Position numbers and translations under genes: made by a program. The notes below the pieces were generated by a model. The model made no database searches and was not told where the DNA came from. It saw only the letters and a program-made list of their open reading frames with translations. DNA of 64,000 bases from assembly GCF_015355765.1 (NCBI RefSeq), contig NZ_JACWNA010000020.1:1-64000 (forward strand), in the 5' to 3' direction. Below are positions 45,155 through 54,260 of the stretch, one piece after another (position 1 is the first letter of the stretch; each line of letters opens with the position of its first letter). Source of the stretch: Actinomyces haliotis. GTDB lineage: Bacteria; Actinomycetota; Actinomycetes; Actinomycetales; Actinomycetaceae.

Positions 45155-45508
45155 TCAGAAGCGCTGCCGGTAGATCTCGCCGGAGCGCAGGAGCTCGAGG
45201 CGCTCGTCGAGGAGGACCTTGAGGTCATCGATCTCGCGGCGCTCGAGGAGCATGTCCCAGTGCGTGCGGGGAGCCTTCTTGGGCTCCTCCGGCTCCGGCT
45301 CCTCCTCGCCCTTGATGGCGGCGACCTGGCCGCACTCCGGGCACTCCCAGGTCTGGGGCACCTCGGCCTCGATCGACATGGGGACGACCGTGACGTGGGC
45401 GAGCGGGCACTCGTAGGTGACGTTCTGGCGCTCGGCGAACTCGACGCCGTCCTCGGACTCCATCGACTTCGCGCCGATGGTCATGCCTCGCAGTGCGCGG
45501 TCTGCCAT
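45155..45508 (-). CDS. rbpA: RNA polymerase-binding protein RbpA
   Basis: This 117-residue actinobacterial transcription factor binds RNA polymerase and principal sigma factors to help open promoters. The N-terminal tail and basic linker are visible (ADRALRGMTIGAKSMESEDG in part). The core follows, with YECPLAH and WECPECG contributing metal-site or structural cysteines, then the sigma-interacting domain THWDMLLERREIDDLKVLLDE in part, and the end IYRQRF. The frame is open far upstream, but ATG 45508 with GAGGAAGG upstream begins the conserved protein. It stands alone and is divergent from pfkA. Confidence 0.95.
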   Translation of the reverse strand: MADRALRGMTIGAKSMESEDGVEFAERQNVTYECPLAHVTVVPMSIEAEVPQTWECPECGQVAAIKGEEEPEPEEPKKAPRTHWDMLLERREIDDLKVLLDERLELLRSGEIYRQRF

Positions 45509-45736
45509 GTGCTGCCTTCCTCGGGGGACGTGTGTGCACGGTGGTCGCCGACCGCCGGGGACGCCCCGCGGCGACGAGTCACCGACCGGCTCAACGCCCA
45601 GGGGTCCCGGAGAATTCCCGCACGACGGGCGCGCGGACGCCGGGCGGGCGAGCCGCTCCAGCCGCCGAGTGTACCGGTTCCGTCCCGGCCACCGGTCGCC
45701 GCCGCCCTCGAGTCTGTGAGATGACGCCGGGACCGG

Positions 45737-45742
45737 CATACT
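45737..45742 (+). promoter_or_regulatory. -10 hexamer of leaderless pfkA promoter
   Basis: CATACT ends 6 nt before the pfkA ATG. No ribosome site is present. Confidence 0.45.
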
Positions 45743-45748
45743 GCGGGC

Positions 45749-46876
45749 ATGGCTACCAAGCGCATCGGGATCCTGACCGCCGGCGGAGACGCCCCTGGAC
45801 TCAACGCCGCGATCCGCGGCTTCGGCAAGGCCGCGATCCAGGAGCACGGCTGGAAGATCATCGGCTTCCGCGACGGCATGCGGGGGCTCGCCGAGAACCG
45901 CTACACCGACCTCGACGCGACCGCCCTGTCGGGCATCCTCACCACCGGCGGCACCCTGCTCGGCACCAGCCGGGACAAGGTCCACCGCATGGTCGTCGAC
46001 GGCGAAGAGCGGGACATGATCCCGACCATCGTCGAGAACTACGAGAAGGACAAGCTCGACGCCCTCGTCTGCCTGGGCGGCGGCGGCACCGCGAAGAACG
46101 CGCGCCGCCTCATGGACGCCGGCCTCAACGTCGTCCACCTCCCGAAGACCATCGACAACGACATCGTCGAGACCGACTCCTCCTTCGGCTTCTCCACCGC
46201 CCTCGAGATCGCCACGGAGGCCGTCGACCGCCTCCACTCGACGGCGCACTCGCACCACCGCATCATCCTCACCGAGATCATGGGGCACCGCGCCGGCTGG
46301 CTGGCCCTCGGCGCGGGCATCGCCGGCGGCGCCGACGTCATCCTCCTGCCCGAGATCCCGTACTCCGTGGACGCGATCGTCGAGAAGATCGAGCGCCGCC
46401 GCTCCCACGGCTCCACCTTCTCCGTCGTCGCCGTGGCCGAGGGCGCGCTCAACGTCGCTGACCGCCTCGAGATCGAGCACGCCGAGGCGCTCGTCAAGGA
46501 CGCCTCGTCCCCGGAGGCGAAGGCCGCCGCAAAGCGCGGGGTCAAGCGCCTCGAGGCCAGCCACCGGGCCAACACCTTCGCGTTGGCCTCCCAGCTCGAG
46601 GAGCGCACCGGTCTCGAGGCCCGCGTCTCGATCCTCGGCTACGTCCAGCGCGGCGGCACCCCGAACGCTGCGGACCGCCTTCTCGGCACGCGCCTGGGTG
46701 TGGCCGGTGCGGCCGCCATCGCGGACGGCAGCTTCGGCGTCATGGTCGGCGACCGCGGCTCCCAGGGCACCGAGCTCGTGCCCCTCAAGCGGGTCGCCGG
46801 CAAGGTCAAGTACGTCCCGGAGGACCACGAGTGGATCCAGGCGGCCCGCGCCGTCGGAACCGCCCTGGGTGACTGA
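45749..46876 (+). CDS. pfkA: 6-phosphofructokinase, group III type
   Basis: This 375-residue enzyme phosphorylates fructose 6-phosphate in glycolysis. The start [19 protein letters not shown] is typical, with substrate motifs PKTIDND (about 131-137) and [13 protein letters not shown]. The donor-site motif is GGGGT (110-114) where E. coli PfkA has GGDGS. The Asp103 equivalent is thus G112, the residue-104 equivalent is Gly as in ATP users, and the residue-124 equivalent is K133 as in PPi users. This G104/K124 combination belongs to the mixed 'group III' enzymes, mostly ATP-dependent. The phosphoryl donor is therefore not certain from sequence. Confidence 0.9.
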   Translation: MATKRIGILTAGGDAPGLNAAIRGFGKAAIQEHGWKIIGFRDGMRGLAENRYTDLDATALSGILTTGGTLLGTSRDKVHRMVVDGEERDMIPTIVENYEKDKLDALVCLGGGGTAKNARRLMDAGLNVVHLPKTIDNDIVETDSSFGFSTALEIATEAVDRLHSTAHSHHRIILTEIMGHRAGWLALGAGIAGGADVILLPEIPYSVDAIVEKIERRRSHGSTFSVVAVAEGALNVADRLEIEHAEALVKDASSPEAKAAAKRGVKRLEASHRANTFALASQLEERTGLEARVSILGYVQRGGTPNAADRLLGTRLGVAGAAAIADGSFGVMVGDRGSQGTELVPLKRVAGKVKYVPEDHEWIQAARAVGTALGD

Positions 46877-46906
46877 GGATCAAGTCGACCCGCGTCAGTG
46901 CGGCGG

Positions 46907-46932
46907 CCCCGGCACCCACAGTGGTGCCGGGG
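46907..46932 (+). terminator. Terminator after pfkA
   Basis: A 10-bp perfect stem CCCCGGCACC/GGTGCCGGGG with a 6-nt loop, 30 bp after the pfkA stop. Confidence 0.65.
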
Positions 46933-47054
46933 CTGCTATCGTGATCTCCCTTCGGATCCAGAGAGCCCCGCGCTCGGTGAGCAGAGACGCTGAGCCTGTG
47001 CGATCCGCCCGGTGAGCCCGGTCGAGGGCACCTGGCTCGTGAGAGCCTGAGGGC

Positions 47055-48068
47055 ATGATCCCCCTGACCACGGACCGCCTCAGGCTGCGCCCCCTCCGCC
47101 CCGGCGGCGTCGGCTCCGACGACGCACGCTTCCTCCGGCGCCTCCACGCCAACCCGGATCTCGCCCGCTTCATCCCCTCGGCCGCCGTGCCCGTGGGGGA
47201 GGCGGGCGACGCCGTGGTGGCCGCGCAGCTCGAGCGCTTCACGTCGCTGGCCGAGCACCCGGTCCAGGGCTTCAGCCTCGTCGGGCTCGCCGCCAGCGGC
47301 GAACCGGTCTCTCTCATCATGGTCAAGCCCATCCCGCCCTCGGGCGGGGGAGCTCCCACGGTCCTCGAGATCGGGTGGCGGCAGGTGGCCGAGCACTGCG
47401 GCCACGGCTACGTCACCGAGGCCGCGCGCGCGGTCCTCGACGCCGTCCACGCCCGCGGCGTCACCGACGTCGTCGCCGTCACCCACCCCGACAACCTCGC
47501 GTCCCAGGCGGTCGCCGAGCGCATCGGCATGGAGCGGGTGGGGGAGTCGCGCGACTTCTACGACGAGACGACGGTTCTCTTCCGGTCCCACCGCGAGCGC
47601 CCGGCCGGCACCGAGTGGCTCCCCGACGGCTGGGAGCTCCTCCCGGAGAGCCTCTTCGCGTTCCCCGGGCCGTTGCGCGACCGGCTCGTCTCAGCGGTCC
47701 TCTCGGGCGCGAAGCGGACGACGACGGGCCTGCTCGCCGAGCTCGAGCTCGAGGGCGAGGCGCCCGGCGACGACGTCGGGCTGCGCGAGGTCGTCGTCGA
47801 CTCGGCCGGCCGTCCCGTGGCGGTCACCCGCACGACGGAGGCCCACGTCGTGAGGCTCGGCGACGTCACGCTCGAGCACGCCGTCGCCGAGGGCGAGGGC
47901 CACGCGAGCGTCGCGGAGTGGCGCGCCGGGCACGAGCGCTTCTGGCGCAGCGACGAGGAGCGGGCCTGGTTCCGCGAGCACGGGGCGGAGCCGCCCGCCC
48001 TCGATGACGACACCCCGGTGGTGTGCTGGCGCTTCGAGGTCGAGGCGCAGGACTCGGCGGTCTGCTGA
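47055..48068 (+). CDS. GNAT acetyltransferase fused to an ASCH domain
   Basis: The protein has 337 residues in two parts. Residues about 1-180 are a RimJ/RimL-like GNAT domain (TDRLRLRPLRPGG, LEIGWRQVAEHCGHGYVTEA in part, HPDNLASQAVAERIGM). Residues about 195-337 look like an ASCH domain (PGPLRDRLVSAVLSGAKRTTTG in part, RPVAVTRTTEAHVVRLGDVT in part, GHASVAEWRAGHERFW). ASCH domains resemble PUA RNA-binding folds, and one family (YqfB) hydrolyses N4-acetylcytidine. A GNAT-ASCH chain could therefore act on RNA or a nucleoside, but no substrate is visible. The reading frame is continuous, with no sign of a frameshift artefact. Confidence 0.75.
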   Translation: MIPLTTDRLRLRPLRPGGVGSDDARFLRRLHANPDLARFIPSAAVPVGEAGDAVVAAQLERFTSLAEHPVQGFSLVGLAASGEPVSLIMVKPIPPSGGGAPTVLEIGWRQVAEHCGHGYVTEAARAVLDAVHARGVTDVVAVTHPDNLASQAVAERIGMERVGESRDFYDETTVLFRSHRERPAGTEWLPDGWELLPESLFAFPGPLRDRLVSAVLSGAKRTTTGLLAELELEGEAPGDDVGLREVVVDSAGRPVAVTRTTEAHVVRLGDVTLEHAVAEGEGHASVAEWRAGHERFWRSDEERAWFREHGAEPPALDDDTPVVCWRFEVEAQDSAVC

Positions 48069-48202
48069 GGACGCTCGCCGCGCCGGGCCCTGCGCGTCGG
48101 GAGCAGCGCCCCGAGCGAGGTCACGGGCTGACGTCTCCCCGGCGGAGGCCGGATCGGCCCAGGCTGTTGCGGCGTCGCGCCCGCCGTGCCCACGATGGCC
48201 CC

Positions 48203-49213
48203 ATGACGCGCACGACGACCGCCATCGGCTACACCGACAACCTGCCCGCCTCCGACCCCGCGAGCCTCGTCGAGCGCGAGGTCGAGCTCCCGGAGCCCGG
48301 ACCGCACGACCTCGTCGTCGCCGTCGAGGCGGTGTCGGTCAACCCCATCGACACGAAGGCCCGTCGCGCCCAGCCCTCGGGCGGCTTCCGCGTCCTCGGC
48401 TTCGACGCCGCCGGGACCGTCGCCGCCGTCGGCAGCGAGGTGACGCTCTTCGGCGTCGGCGACGAGGTCGCCTACGCCGGACAGGTCAACCGCGACGGCT
48501 CCAACGCCCGGCTCCAGCTCGTTGACGAGCGGATCGTCGGGCGCCGTCCCTCTGGGCTCTCGTGGGAGGAGGCGGCCTCACTGCCGCTGACGACGCTCAC
48601 GGCCTGGGAGTCCGTCATGGACAGGCTCGGCCTCACCGAGGCCAGCGAGGGCACGCTCCTCGTCATCGGTGCGACCGGTGGGGTCGGCGTCGTCCTCCTC
48701 CAGCTCGCCGAGGCCCTCCTGCCCGGGGTGCGCGTCATCGCGACTGCCTCGGACGACGAGCGTGCCGCCCTCGTGCGTGAGCTCGGGGCCGAGGAGGTGG
48801 TCGACCACCACGGCGACCTCGCCGAGCAGGTCGAGGCACTCGCCCCCGACGGCGTCGACTGGGTCTTCACCTCCCACAGTGAGGACATGGCCGAGACCCT
48901 CGCGCGGATCGTCAAGCCCTTCGGTGAGGTCGTCGCCATCGACGTCGCCCCTGGGAACCTCGAGGCGCTCAAGTCGAAGGCGATCACGTGGCACTGGGAG
49001 TCCATGTTCACGCGCGCCGTCTTCGGCACGCCGGACGTGGCCGAGCAGCACGCGATCCTCGAGCGCCTCGCCGACCTCGTCGAGGAGGGCCGCGTTCGCC
49101 CGGTCATCCAGGAGCGGGTGAGCCCCATCAGTGCGGCGACGCTCCGCGCGGCGCACGAGCGGATCGAGTCGGGGCGCACCCTGGGCAAGATCGTCCTGTC
49201 TGGCTGGGAGTGA
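48203..49213 (+). CDS. Medium-chain (zinc-type) alcohol dehydrogenase/quinone oxidoreductase family protein
   Basis: This 336-residue MDR family protein has the GroES-like N-terminal domain (VEAVSVNPIDTKARR, VLGFDAAGTVAAVG) and a Rossmann domain (LLVIGATGGVGVVLLQLAE in part). The Cys and His zinc ligands of true alcohol dehydrogenases are not in their usual places, so it is probably a zinc-independent NADPH:quinone or enone reductase (QOR/ZADH subgroup). The start ATG 48203 has CACGAT 6 nt upstream and no Shine-Dalgarno, and begins just before the conserved fold although the frame opens earlier. The substrate is unknown. Confidence 0.85.
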   Translation: MTRTTTAIGYTDNLPASDPASLVEREVELPEPGPHDLVVAVEAVSVNPIDTKARRAQPSGGFRVLGFDAAGTVAAVGSEVTLFGVGDEVAYAGQVNRDGSNARLQLVDERIVGRRPSGLSWEEAASLPLTTLTAWESVMDRLGLTEASEGTLLVIGATGGVGVVLLQLAEALLPGVRVIATASDDERAALVRELGAEEVVDHHGDLAEQVEALAPDGVDWVFTSHSEDMAETLARIVKPFGEVVAIDVAPGNLEALKSKAITWHWESMFTRAVFGTPDVAEQHAILERLADLVEEGRVRPVIQERVSPISAATLRAAHERIESGRTLGKIVLSGWE

Positions 49214-49237
49214 GTCGGGGCGGAGCGCGCCGCTGAA

Positions 49238-49271
49238 CCGACCTCGGCGCGGGGAACGACCGACCTCGGCG
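49238..49271 (+). repeat. 22-bp-period intergenic repeat (locus C)
   Basis: Two perfect cores CCGACCTCGGCG at 49238-49249 and 49260-49271 are offset by 22 bp, with linker CGGGGAACGA. They lie 25 bp after the MDR gene stop. Confidence 0.7.
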
Positions 49272-49404
49272 GGTGGGAGTGGGAGGCAACACGGGGTCGT
49301 CGTCACGACGCCGGCCATCCACTGGGCCGGTGCACCGCCAGTGACACGGCGCCCCTAGGCTGACCCCCGGTCACCCGGACCGACTCCCCGCCTAGGAACC
49401 ACGC

Positions 49405-50910
49405 ATGCCGAACACGGACCAGCACGCCCCCGCACGCACGACCTCGTCGACCGAGACGACCCAGCTCGCCAAGGACCAGGAGAAGGTCCTCCATCGCACC
49501 CTGAGCCGCCTCGACATCGTCCTCATGACGGTCTCCGCCGTCGTCGGGCTCGAGATGCTCGGCTCGGTGAGCAGCTACGGCGGCCAGACCTTCACGTGGC
49601 TCCTCGTTCTCCTCATCCTCTTCCTCATGCCCTACGCCCTCGTCTTCGGCGAGACCGGCGCGGCCTTCGTCGGCGAGGGAGGTGTCTACCTCTGGGTGCG
49701 CGACGCCTTCGGCCGTCCCGCCGCCGCCGTCGCGAGCGCGCTCACGTGGATCACCCAGCCGGTGTGGGTCGGAGGGACCATGTCGTTCCTCTGCGCCGAC
49801 GCCGCGCGGACCGGCATCGTCCACTTCGAGGAGGGCGGAGTCGGCGACTACGCCTTCAAGCTGGGCTTCATCGTCGTCACGGTATTCGCCGCGATCATGA
49901 GCCTCAAGAAGGCCAAGTGGATCCCGAGCGTCGGCGCCGTCTTCAAGGTCGCCTTCCTCGCGCTCTTCATCCTCTCGGCGATCGTCTACGCCTTCCAGAA
50001 CGGCCTCCAGAGCCTGCCGGCCGCCTCCCTCAAGCCGACCATCGCCGGATTCTTCGGGATCGTCCCGCTCCTCCTCTTCGCCTTTCTCGGCTTCGAGAGC
50101 TCCTCCTCGGCCTCCGGCGAGATGCTCGACGCCCAGAAGGACGTCGCCTTCGGCATCCTCCGCTCCGCCGCCTCCGCCGCCGTCCTCTACGTCGTCCCCG
50201 TTCTCACGATCCTCCTCATCGTTCCCAACGAGCAGATCGACGGCCTGTCCGGCCTCATGACCGCAGTGAGCATCGTCTTCCGCGTCTGGGGCGGCGCCCA
50301 CGGATTCATGCTGGGCCTGGCCACCGTCATGTTCATCCTCGCCAACACGGGGCAGGGCGCGGCGTGGATGATCCTCTCCGACCGCATGCAGGCGATCACC
50401 GCCGCGGACGGCTCCTTCTTCGGCGGCTTCTTCGGCTACTTCCACAAGACCCTCGGCACGCCGATCCGCGTCAACCTCATGTCCGCGACCGTCGCCACCG
50501 TCTTCATGCTCTTAGCCATGCAGCTCTCCGGAAGCGCCGGCTCGGCCTTCGACGTCGTCCTCAACGTCGCGGTGAGCACCTACCTCTTCAGCTACCTGCT
50601 CATCATCCCGGCGGCAGCCAGGCTGCGCCGCACCCGCCCCGACGCCGTGCGGCCGTTCCGCGTGCCCGGGCCCGACTCGGTCTTCCGCGGCATGGCGTAC
50701 CTCTGCACCGCTTGGGTCCTTCTTGGCTCGTGGGTGACGATCGTCCCCGGGAGCCTCGAGCGCCTCTTCGGGGTCGACTACGACTTCCTCGACACCTGGG
50801 GCGTCCCCTTCGGGCAGTTCGAGGGTCTCACGCTGGGCACCCTCGCCTTCATCGTGCTGCTCTCGCTCGTCGGCTACGTACGCGGGGCGCGGATCCGCAG
50901 CGAGCGCTGA
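49405..50910 (+). CDS. APC superfamily amino acid permease
   Basis: This 501-residue membrane protein has about 12 transmembrane helices and a polar N-terminal tail of about 35 residues. Family features are TLSRLDIVLMTVSAVVGLEML in part, VFGETGAAFVGEGGVYLWVR in part, and AFLGFESSSSASGEML. These resemble glutamate/GABA or related antiporters of the APC family (the GxxY/F-W region GVYLWVRDAFG). The substrate cannot be assigned. The ATG has CTAGGAACC upstream. It is flanked by intergenic repeats and followed by a large inverted repeat. Confidence 0.87.
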   Translation: MPNTDQHAPARTTSSTETTQLAKDQEKVLHRTLSRLDIVLMTVSAVVGLEMLGSVSSYGGQTFTWLLVLLILFLMPYALVFGETGAAFVGEGGVYLWVRDAFGRPAAAVASALTWITQPVWVGGTMSFLCADAARTGIVHFEEGGVGDYAFKLGFIVVTVFAAIMSLKKAKWIPSVGAVFKVAFLALFILSAIVYAFQNGLQSLPAASLKPTIAGFFGIVPLLLFAFLGFESSSSASGEMLDAQKDVAFGILRSAASAAVLYVVPVLTILLIVPNEQIDGLSGLMTAVSIVFRVWGGAHGFMLGLATVMFILANTGQGAAWMILSDRMQAITAADGSFFGGFFGYFHKTLGTPIRVNLMSATVATVFMLLAMQLSGSAGSAFDVVLNVAVSTYLFSYLLIIPAAARLRRTRPDAVRPFRVPGPDSVFRGMAYLCTAWVLLGSWVTIVPGSLERLFGVDYDFLDTWGVPFGQFEGLTLGTLAFIVLLSLVGYVRGARIRSER

Positions 50911-50974
50911 CGCTGCCCCGGGTCGCACCGGCTGCTCGCGCTCGCACCCTCGGGCTACGGGTGCACCTACTGCT

Positions 50975-51036
50975 CGCCTTCGCATCCTGTGCGCGCCTTG
51001 TTGCACGGTCAATGGCGCGCACAGGGTGCGAACGCG
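50975..51036. repeat. Large imperfect inverted repeat after the permease gene
   Basis: Arms of 23 bp (50975-50997 and 51014-51036) match with two mismatches; the core CCTGTGCGCGCC/GGCGCGCACAGG is perfect. The loop is 16 nt. Outside it, CTGCTCGC copies at 50932 and 50970 face GCGAGCAG at 51047, extending a cruciform-like structure to more than 110 bp. It may be the terminator for the permease and the convergent GNAT gene, or a small palindromic element. Confidence 0.55.
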
Positions 51037-51090
51037 TGCGACGAATGCGAGCAGGAGTGAGTGGCACGCTAGGCCGTCGAGCAGGATGTC

Positions 51091-51102
51091 CCGATCTCGG
51101 CG
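51091..51102 (+). repeat. Single copy of the intergenic repeat core (locus D)
   Basis: CCGATCTCGGCG preceded by GATGT-C, so the 18-bp stretch GATGTCCCGATCTCGGCG is identical to the last copy in locus A. It lies 7 bp beyond the stop codon of the minus-strand GNAT gene. Confidence 0.6.
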
Positions 51103-51108
51103 GGGGTG

Positions 51109-51624
51109 TTAGAGCCGGAGGCTCATGAGGGTGAGGTCGAGCAGCTCGCCGTGCTTCTCGCCGGCGGCCTCGATGGTACCGACGACGCCGAAGCCCACCC
51201 GCGCGTGCAGGTGCACCGACTGGGCGTTGCGCGCCTCGATCTGCGCGACCATCGTCCGGTCCCCGGCCGTGCGTGACGCCTCGACGAGCGCTGCGAGGAG
51301 CCGTCCGCCGAGACCGCGACCCTGCGCGGCGTCCTGGACGTAGACGGAGTCCTCGACGGTGCGGGCGTAGCCCTCGTAGGCGTGCCACGGAGAGGCGACG
51401 GCGAATCCGAGGATGGTCTCCTCGGGCATGGCGCTCGTGACGGCGACGAGAGCGGTGCCCCGCTCGACCTGCGGAGCCAGCCAGGCTCGCGCCTCGTCCT
51501 CGTCCTGCTCGGTGCTCGTCCAGATCGCGAGGGAGTCCCGGATGACGGCGTTGCGGATGTCGCGGATCGCGGGGGAGTCCTCGAGGGTGGCGGGACGGAT
51601 GTCGAAGGCGTCGCTCATGCTCAC
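51109..51624 (-). CDS. GNAT acetyltransferase, phosphinothricin-acetyltransferase-like
   Basis: This 171-residue protein of the PAT/YncA GNAT subgroup starts DIRPATLEDSPAIRDIRNAVIRDSLA in part. Motif A is AAQGRGLGGRLLAALVE and the end includes ARNAQSVHLHARVGFGVVGT in part (usual E-N-x-x-S-x-x-L-H-x-x-x-G-F). The substrate of YncA-type enzymes is usually methionine sulfoximine/sulfone or a similar amino acid analogue; here it is unknown. GTG 51624 is chosen because TAGCGT at 51636-51631 lies exactly 6 nt upstream, giving an N-terminus MSMSD. Confidence 0.85.
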   Translation of the reverse strand: MSMSDAFDIRPATLEDSPAIRDIRNAVIRDSLAIWTSTEQDEDEARAWLAPQVERGTALVAVTSAMPEETILGFAVASPWHAYEGYARTVEDSVYVQDAAQGRGLGGRLLAALVEASRTAGDRTMVAQIEARNAQSVHLHARVGFGVVGTIEAAGEKHGELLDLTLMSLRL

Positions 51625-51630
51625 GCCCTC

Positions 51631-51636
51631 ACGCTA
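51631..51636 (-). promoter_or_regulatory. -10 hexamer of leaderless GNAT promoter
   Basis: TAGCGT on the minus strand, 6 nt before the GTG start of the PAT-like GNAT gene. Confidence 0.45.
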
Positions 51637-51667
51637 GCCGCGGTGGGCCAGGGTGCGACAGCCCAGC

Positions 51668-54075
51668 TCACTCCGCGACGTAGCGGGCCAGGTAGTCGCC
51701 CGTGACAGAAGGCGATCCCTCGCCAGCCCCAGAGCGCGCCTGCTCGACCAGCGCGGCCGGCGTACCTGTGAAGACGACGCGTCCGCCGTCGTGGCCGGCT
51801 CCCGGACCCATGTCGATGATCCAGTCGGCGTGGGCCATGACGGCGAGGTGGTGCTCGATGACGACGACGGTCCGTCCGGCCTCGACGAGGTGGTCGAGAA
51901 GGCTGAGCATGGCCTCGACGTCGGCGAGGTGGAGGCCGACGGTGGGTTCGTCGAGGACGATGACGTCGTCCTCCTCGCCGAGGTGCACCGCGAGCTTGAG
52001 GCGCTGGCGCTCGCCTTCCGAGAGCGTGGAGAGGGCCTGGCCGATGCGGACGTAGCCGAGGCCGACGTCGTGGAGCCGCTGGAGGATCCTCGTCGCGGCG
52101 GCGACCTTGGTCACCTTGGCAGTGAAGAGCTCGAGGGCGTCGTCGACGGGCATGTCGAGGACGTCGGCGATTGACGGGCCGGTGGCGCCGTCGTCGGCCG
52201 GGCCGTCGAGCCGGTACTGGAGGACGTCGTTGCTGTAGCGGCGCCCGCCGCAGGCCTCGCAGACCGTGGTGACGGTCTCCATGAAGCCGAGCTCGGTGTC
52301 GATGACCCCGGCGCCGTTGCACACGGGGCAGGCGCCCTCGGAGTTCGCGGAGAAGAGGGCGGGCTTGACGTTGTTGGCCTTGGCGAAGGCCTTGCGGATC
52401 GGGTCGAGGAGGCCGGTGTAGGTGGCGGGGTTGGAACGGCGCGAGCCCGTGATGGGGGACTGGTCGATGGTGGCGACGCCGTCCATGGGGGAGAGGCTGC
52501 CGTGGATGAGGCTGGACTTCCCGGAGCCCGCGACGCCGGTGACGACGGTGAGGACACCCCGGGGGACGTCGACGTCGACGTCGTCGAGGTTGTTGGTGGA
52601 GGCGCCGCGGATCTCGATGGTGCCGGTGGGGGTGCGGACGGTGTCCTTGAGCCGGGCGCGGTCGGCGAGGTGGCGGCCGGTGAGCGTGTCGGAGGCGCGC
52701 AGCCCGGCGACGTCTCCCTCGTAGGTGACCTGCCCGCCGTGGCTGCCGGCGCGGGGCCCGAGGCCGACGACGTGGTCCGCGATGGCGATGGTCTCGGGCT
52801 TGTGCTCGACGACGAGCACCGTGTTGCCCTTGTCGCGCAGGGACAGGAGAAGCTCGTTCATGCGCGCGAGGTCGTGCGGGTGCAGGCCGATCGAGGGCTC
52901 GTCGAAGACGTAGGTGACGTCGGCCAGGGCGCTGGCGAGGTGGCGGACGAGCTTCATGCGCTACGCCTGACCCCCGGAGAGCGTCGAGGCCGTGCGGTCC
53001 AGAGAGAGGTATCCCAGGCCGATGGTGCAGAAGCCGTCGAGGGTGGCGCGCAGGCGTGTGAGCAGCGGCGCGGCGGCGGCGATGCCGGGGACGGCGCGGG
53101 CGTCGTCGGGCGCGTCAGTGCGGCCGAGTGCCGCGGCCTCGAGGCGGTGCACCCACTGCGCGAGGTCGCTCACCTGCATCGCGCAGGCGTCGGCGATGGA
53201 GACGCCGGCGATGGTGGCGGTGCGGGCCAGCTCGGCGAGTCGGGTGCCGCCGCACTCGGGGCAGGGCTGGAAGACGACGGCGCGCTCGACGAAGGTGCGC
53301 GTCTGGGGTTGGAGGGCCTCGACGTCCCTGGAGAGGATCGACTTGCGGATCTTGGGGACGAGGCCCTCGTAGGTCAGTCGATCTTGACCTTCGTCGGCTC
53401 CTTGTAGAGGAAGTCGTCGAGCTGCTTGGGGGTGAAGGTGCTGATGGGCTCGTCACCGGGGAAGAAGGCGGACTCCATGAAGACGCGGACCCACCAGCCG
53501 TCGGGGGTGTAGCCGGGGACCTTGATGGCGCCGTCGCGCAGGGAGAGAGTCTCGTCGTAGAGCTCGGTGAGGTCGATGTCGGAGACCTGGCCGGTGCCGT
53601 CGCAGCGCGGGCACATCCCGCCCTGAACCGTGTAGTGCTTGCGCTCGGTGACGGTGCGGCCGTTCTTGACGGTCTTGAGGGCGCCGCCCCCGGAGACGGA
53701 GGGGACGTTGAAGGCGAGGGCCTGCGGGGAGCCGATCTGCGGGGTGGACAGGTGCGAGAAGAGGACCCGCAGAGCACCGTTGACGTCGCTGGCGGTGCCC
53801 AGGGTGGAGCGCGTATTGGCTCCGAGGCGCTCCTGGTCGACCAGGAGCGCCGGGGTGAGGCCCTCGAGGCGGTCGACGTCCGGGTGAGCCGTCGACGGCA
53901 TGAAGCCCTGGATGAAGCTGGAGTAGGTCTCATTGGTGAGGCGGCGCTTGGGGATGGTGACATCGACGCCGCGCAGGTTGTTCTCGCGCGCGCCGACGAC
54001 GGTGATGACGTCGTGCGCGTCGGGTGCGGCGGGCGTGGGAGAGAGGTCCGGGTCGGCGGGGCTCGTGGTGGTCAC
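51668..54075 (-). pseudogene. UvrA-like ABC ATPase (UvrA paralogue), inactivated
   Basis: Read through its lesions, this is the compact UvrA-like family (about 750-800 residues) associated with drug resistance. Three lesions are visible. First, at about 53934 the text jumps from IPKRRLT to NETYSSFIQGFMPS, losing the first Walker A and its neighbours (about 25-30 residues). Second, after PTKVKID a TGA stop occurs at 53374-53376 and the frame shifts, continuing LTYEGLVPKIRKSIL. Third, GGQA is followed by TAG at 52961-52963 where the family has Gln (GGEAQR), a CAG-to-TAG change. The rest is well kept: CPECGGTRL, DEPSIGLHPHD, the second Walker A TGVAGSGKSSL, CPVCNGAGVI and DEPTVGLH. Decay is therefore recent. 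Confidence 0.88.
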
Positions 54076-54260
54076 CGCGTGATCATGCCTGACTCGCCTG
54101 TCTGCACGGCGTCGGCTCGGCCTCGGCGAGAACGAGCCAGGAACGAGCAGAACGCGATGGGGACGTGCTCGATCCGTTGCCGGCGCTGCTACCGTGGTGC
54201 GTGGCCCCGATCAAGGCGGAGGCGACGCCTCCCGTTGGGGCAACCACGAAGGAGTGGGAC

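Noticed and set aside
52961-52963. Programmed readthrough or recoding of the TAG in the UvrA-like gene
   Set aside because: Two other lesions, including loss of Walker A, show simple decay.
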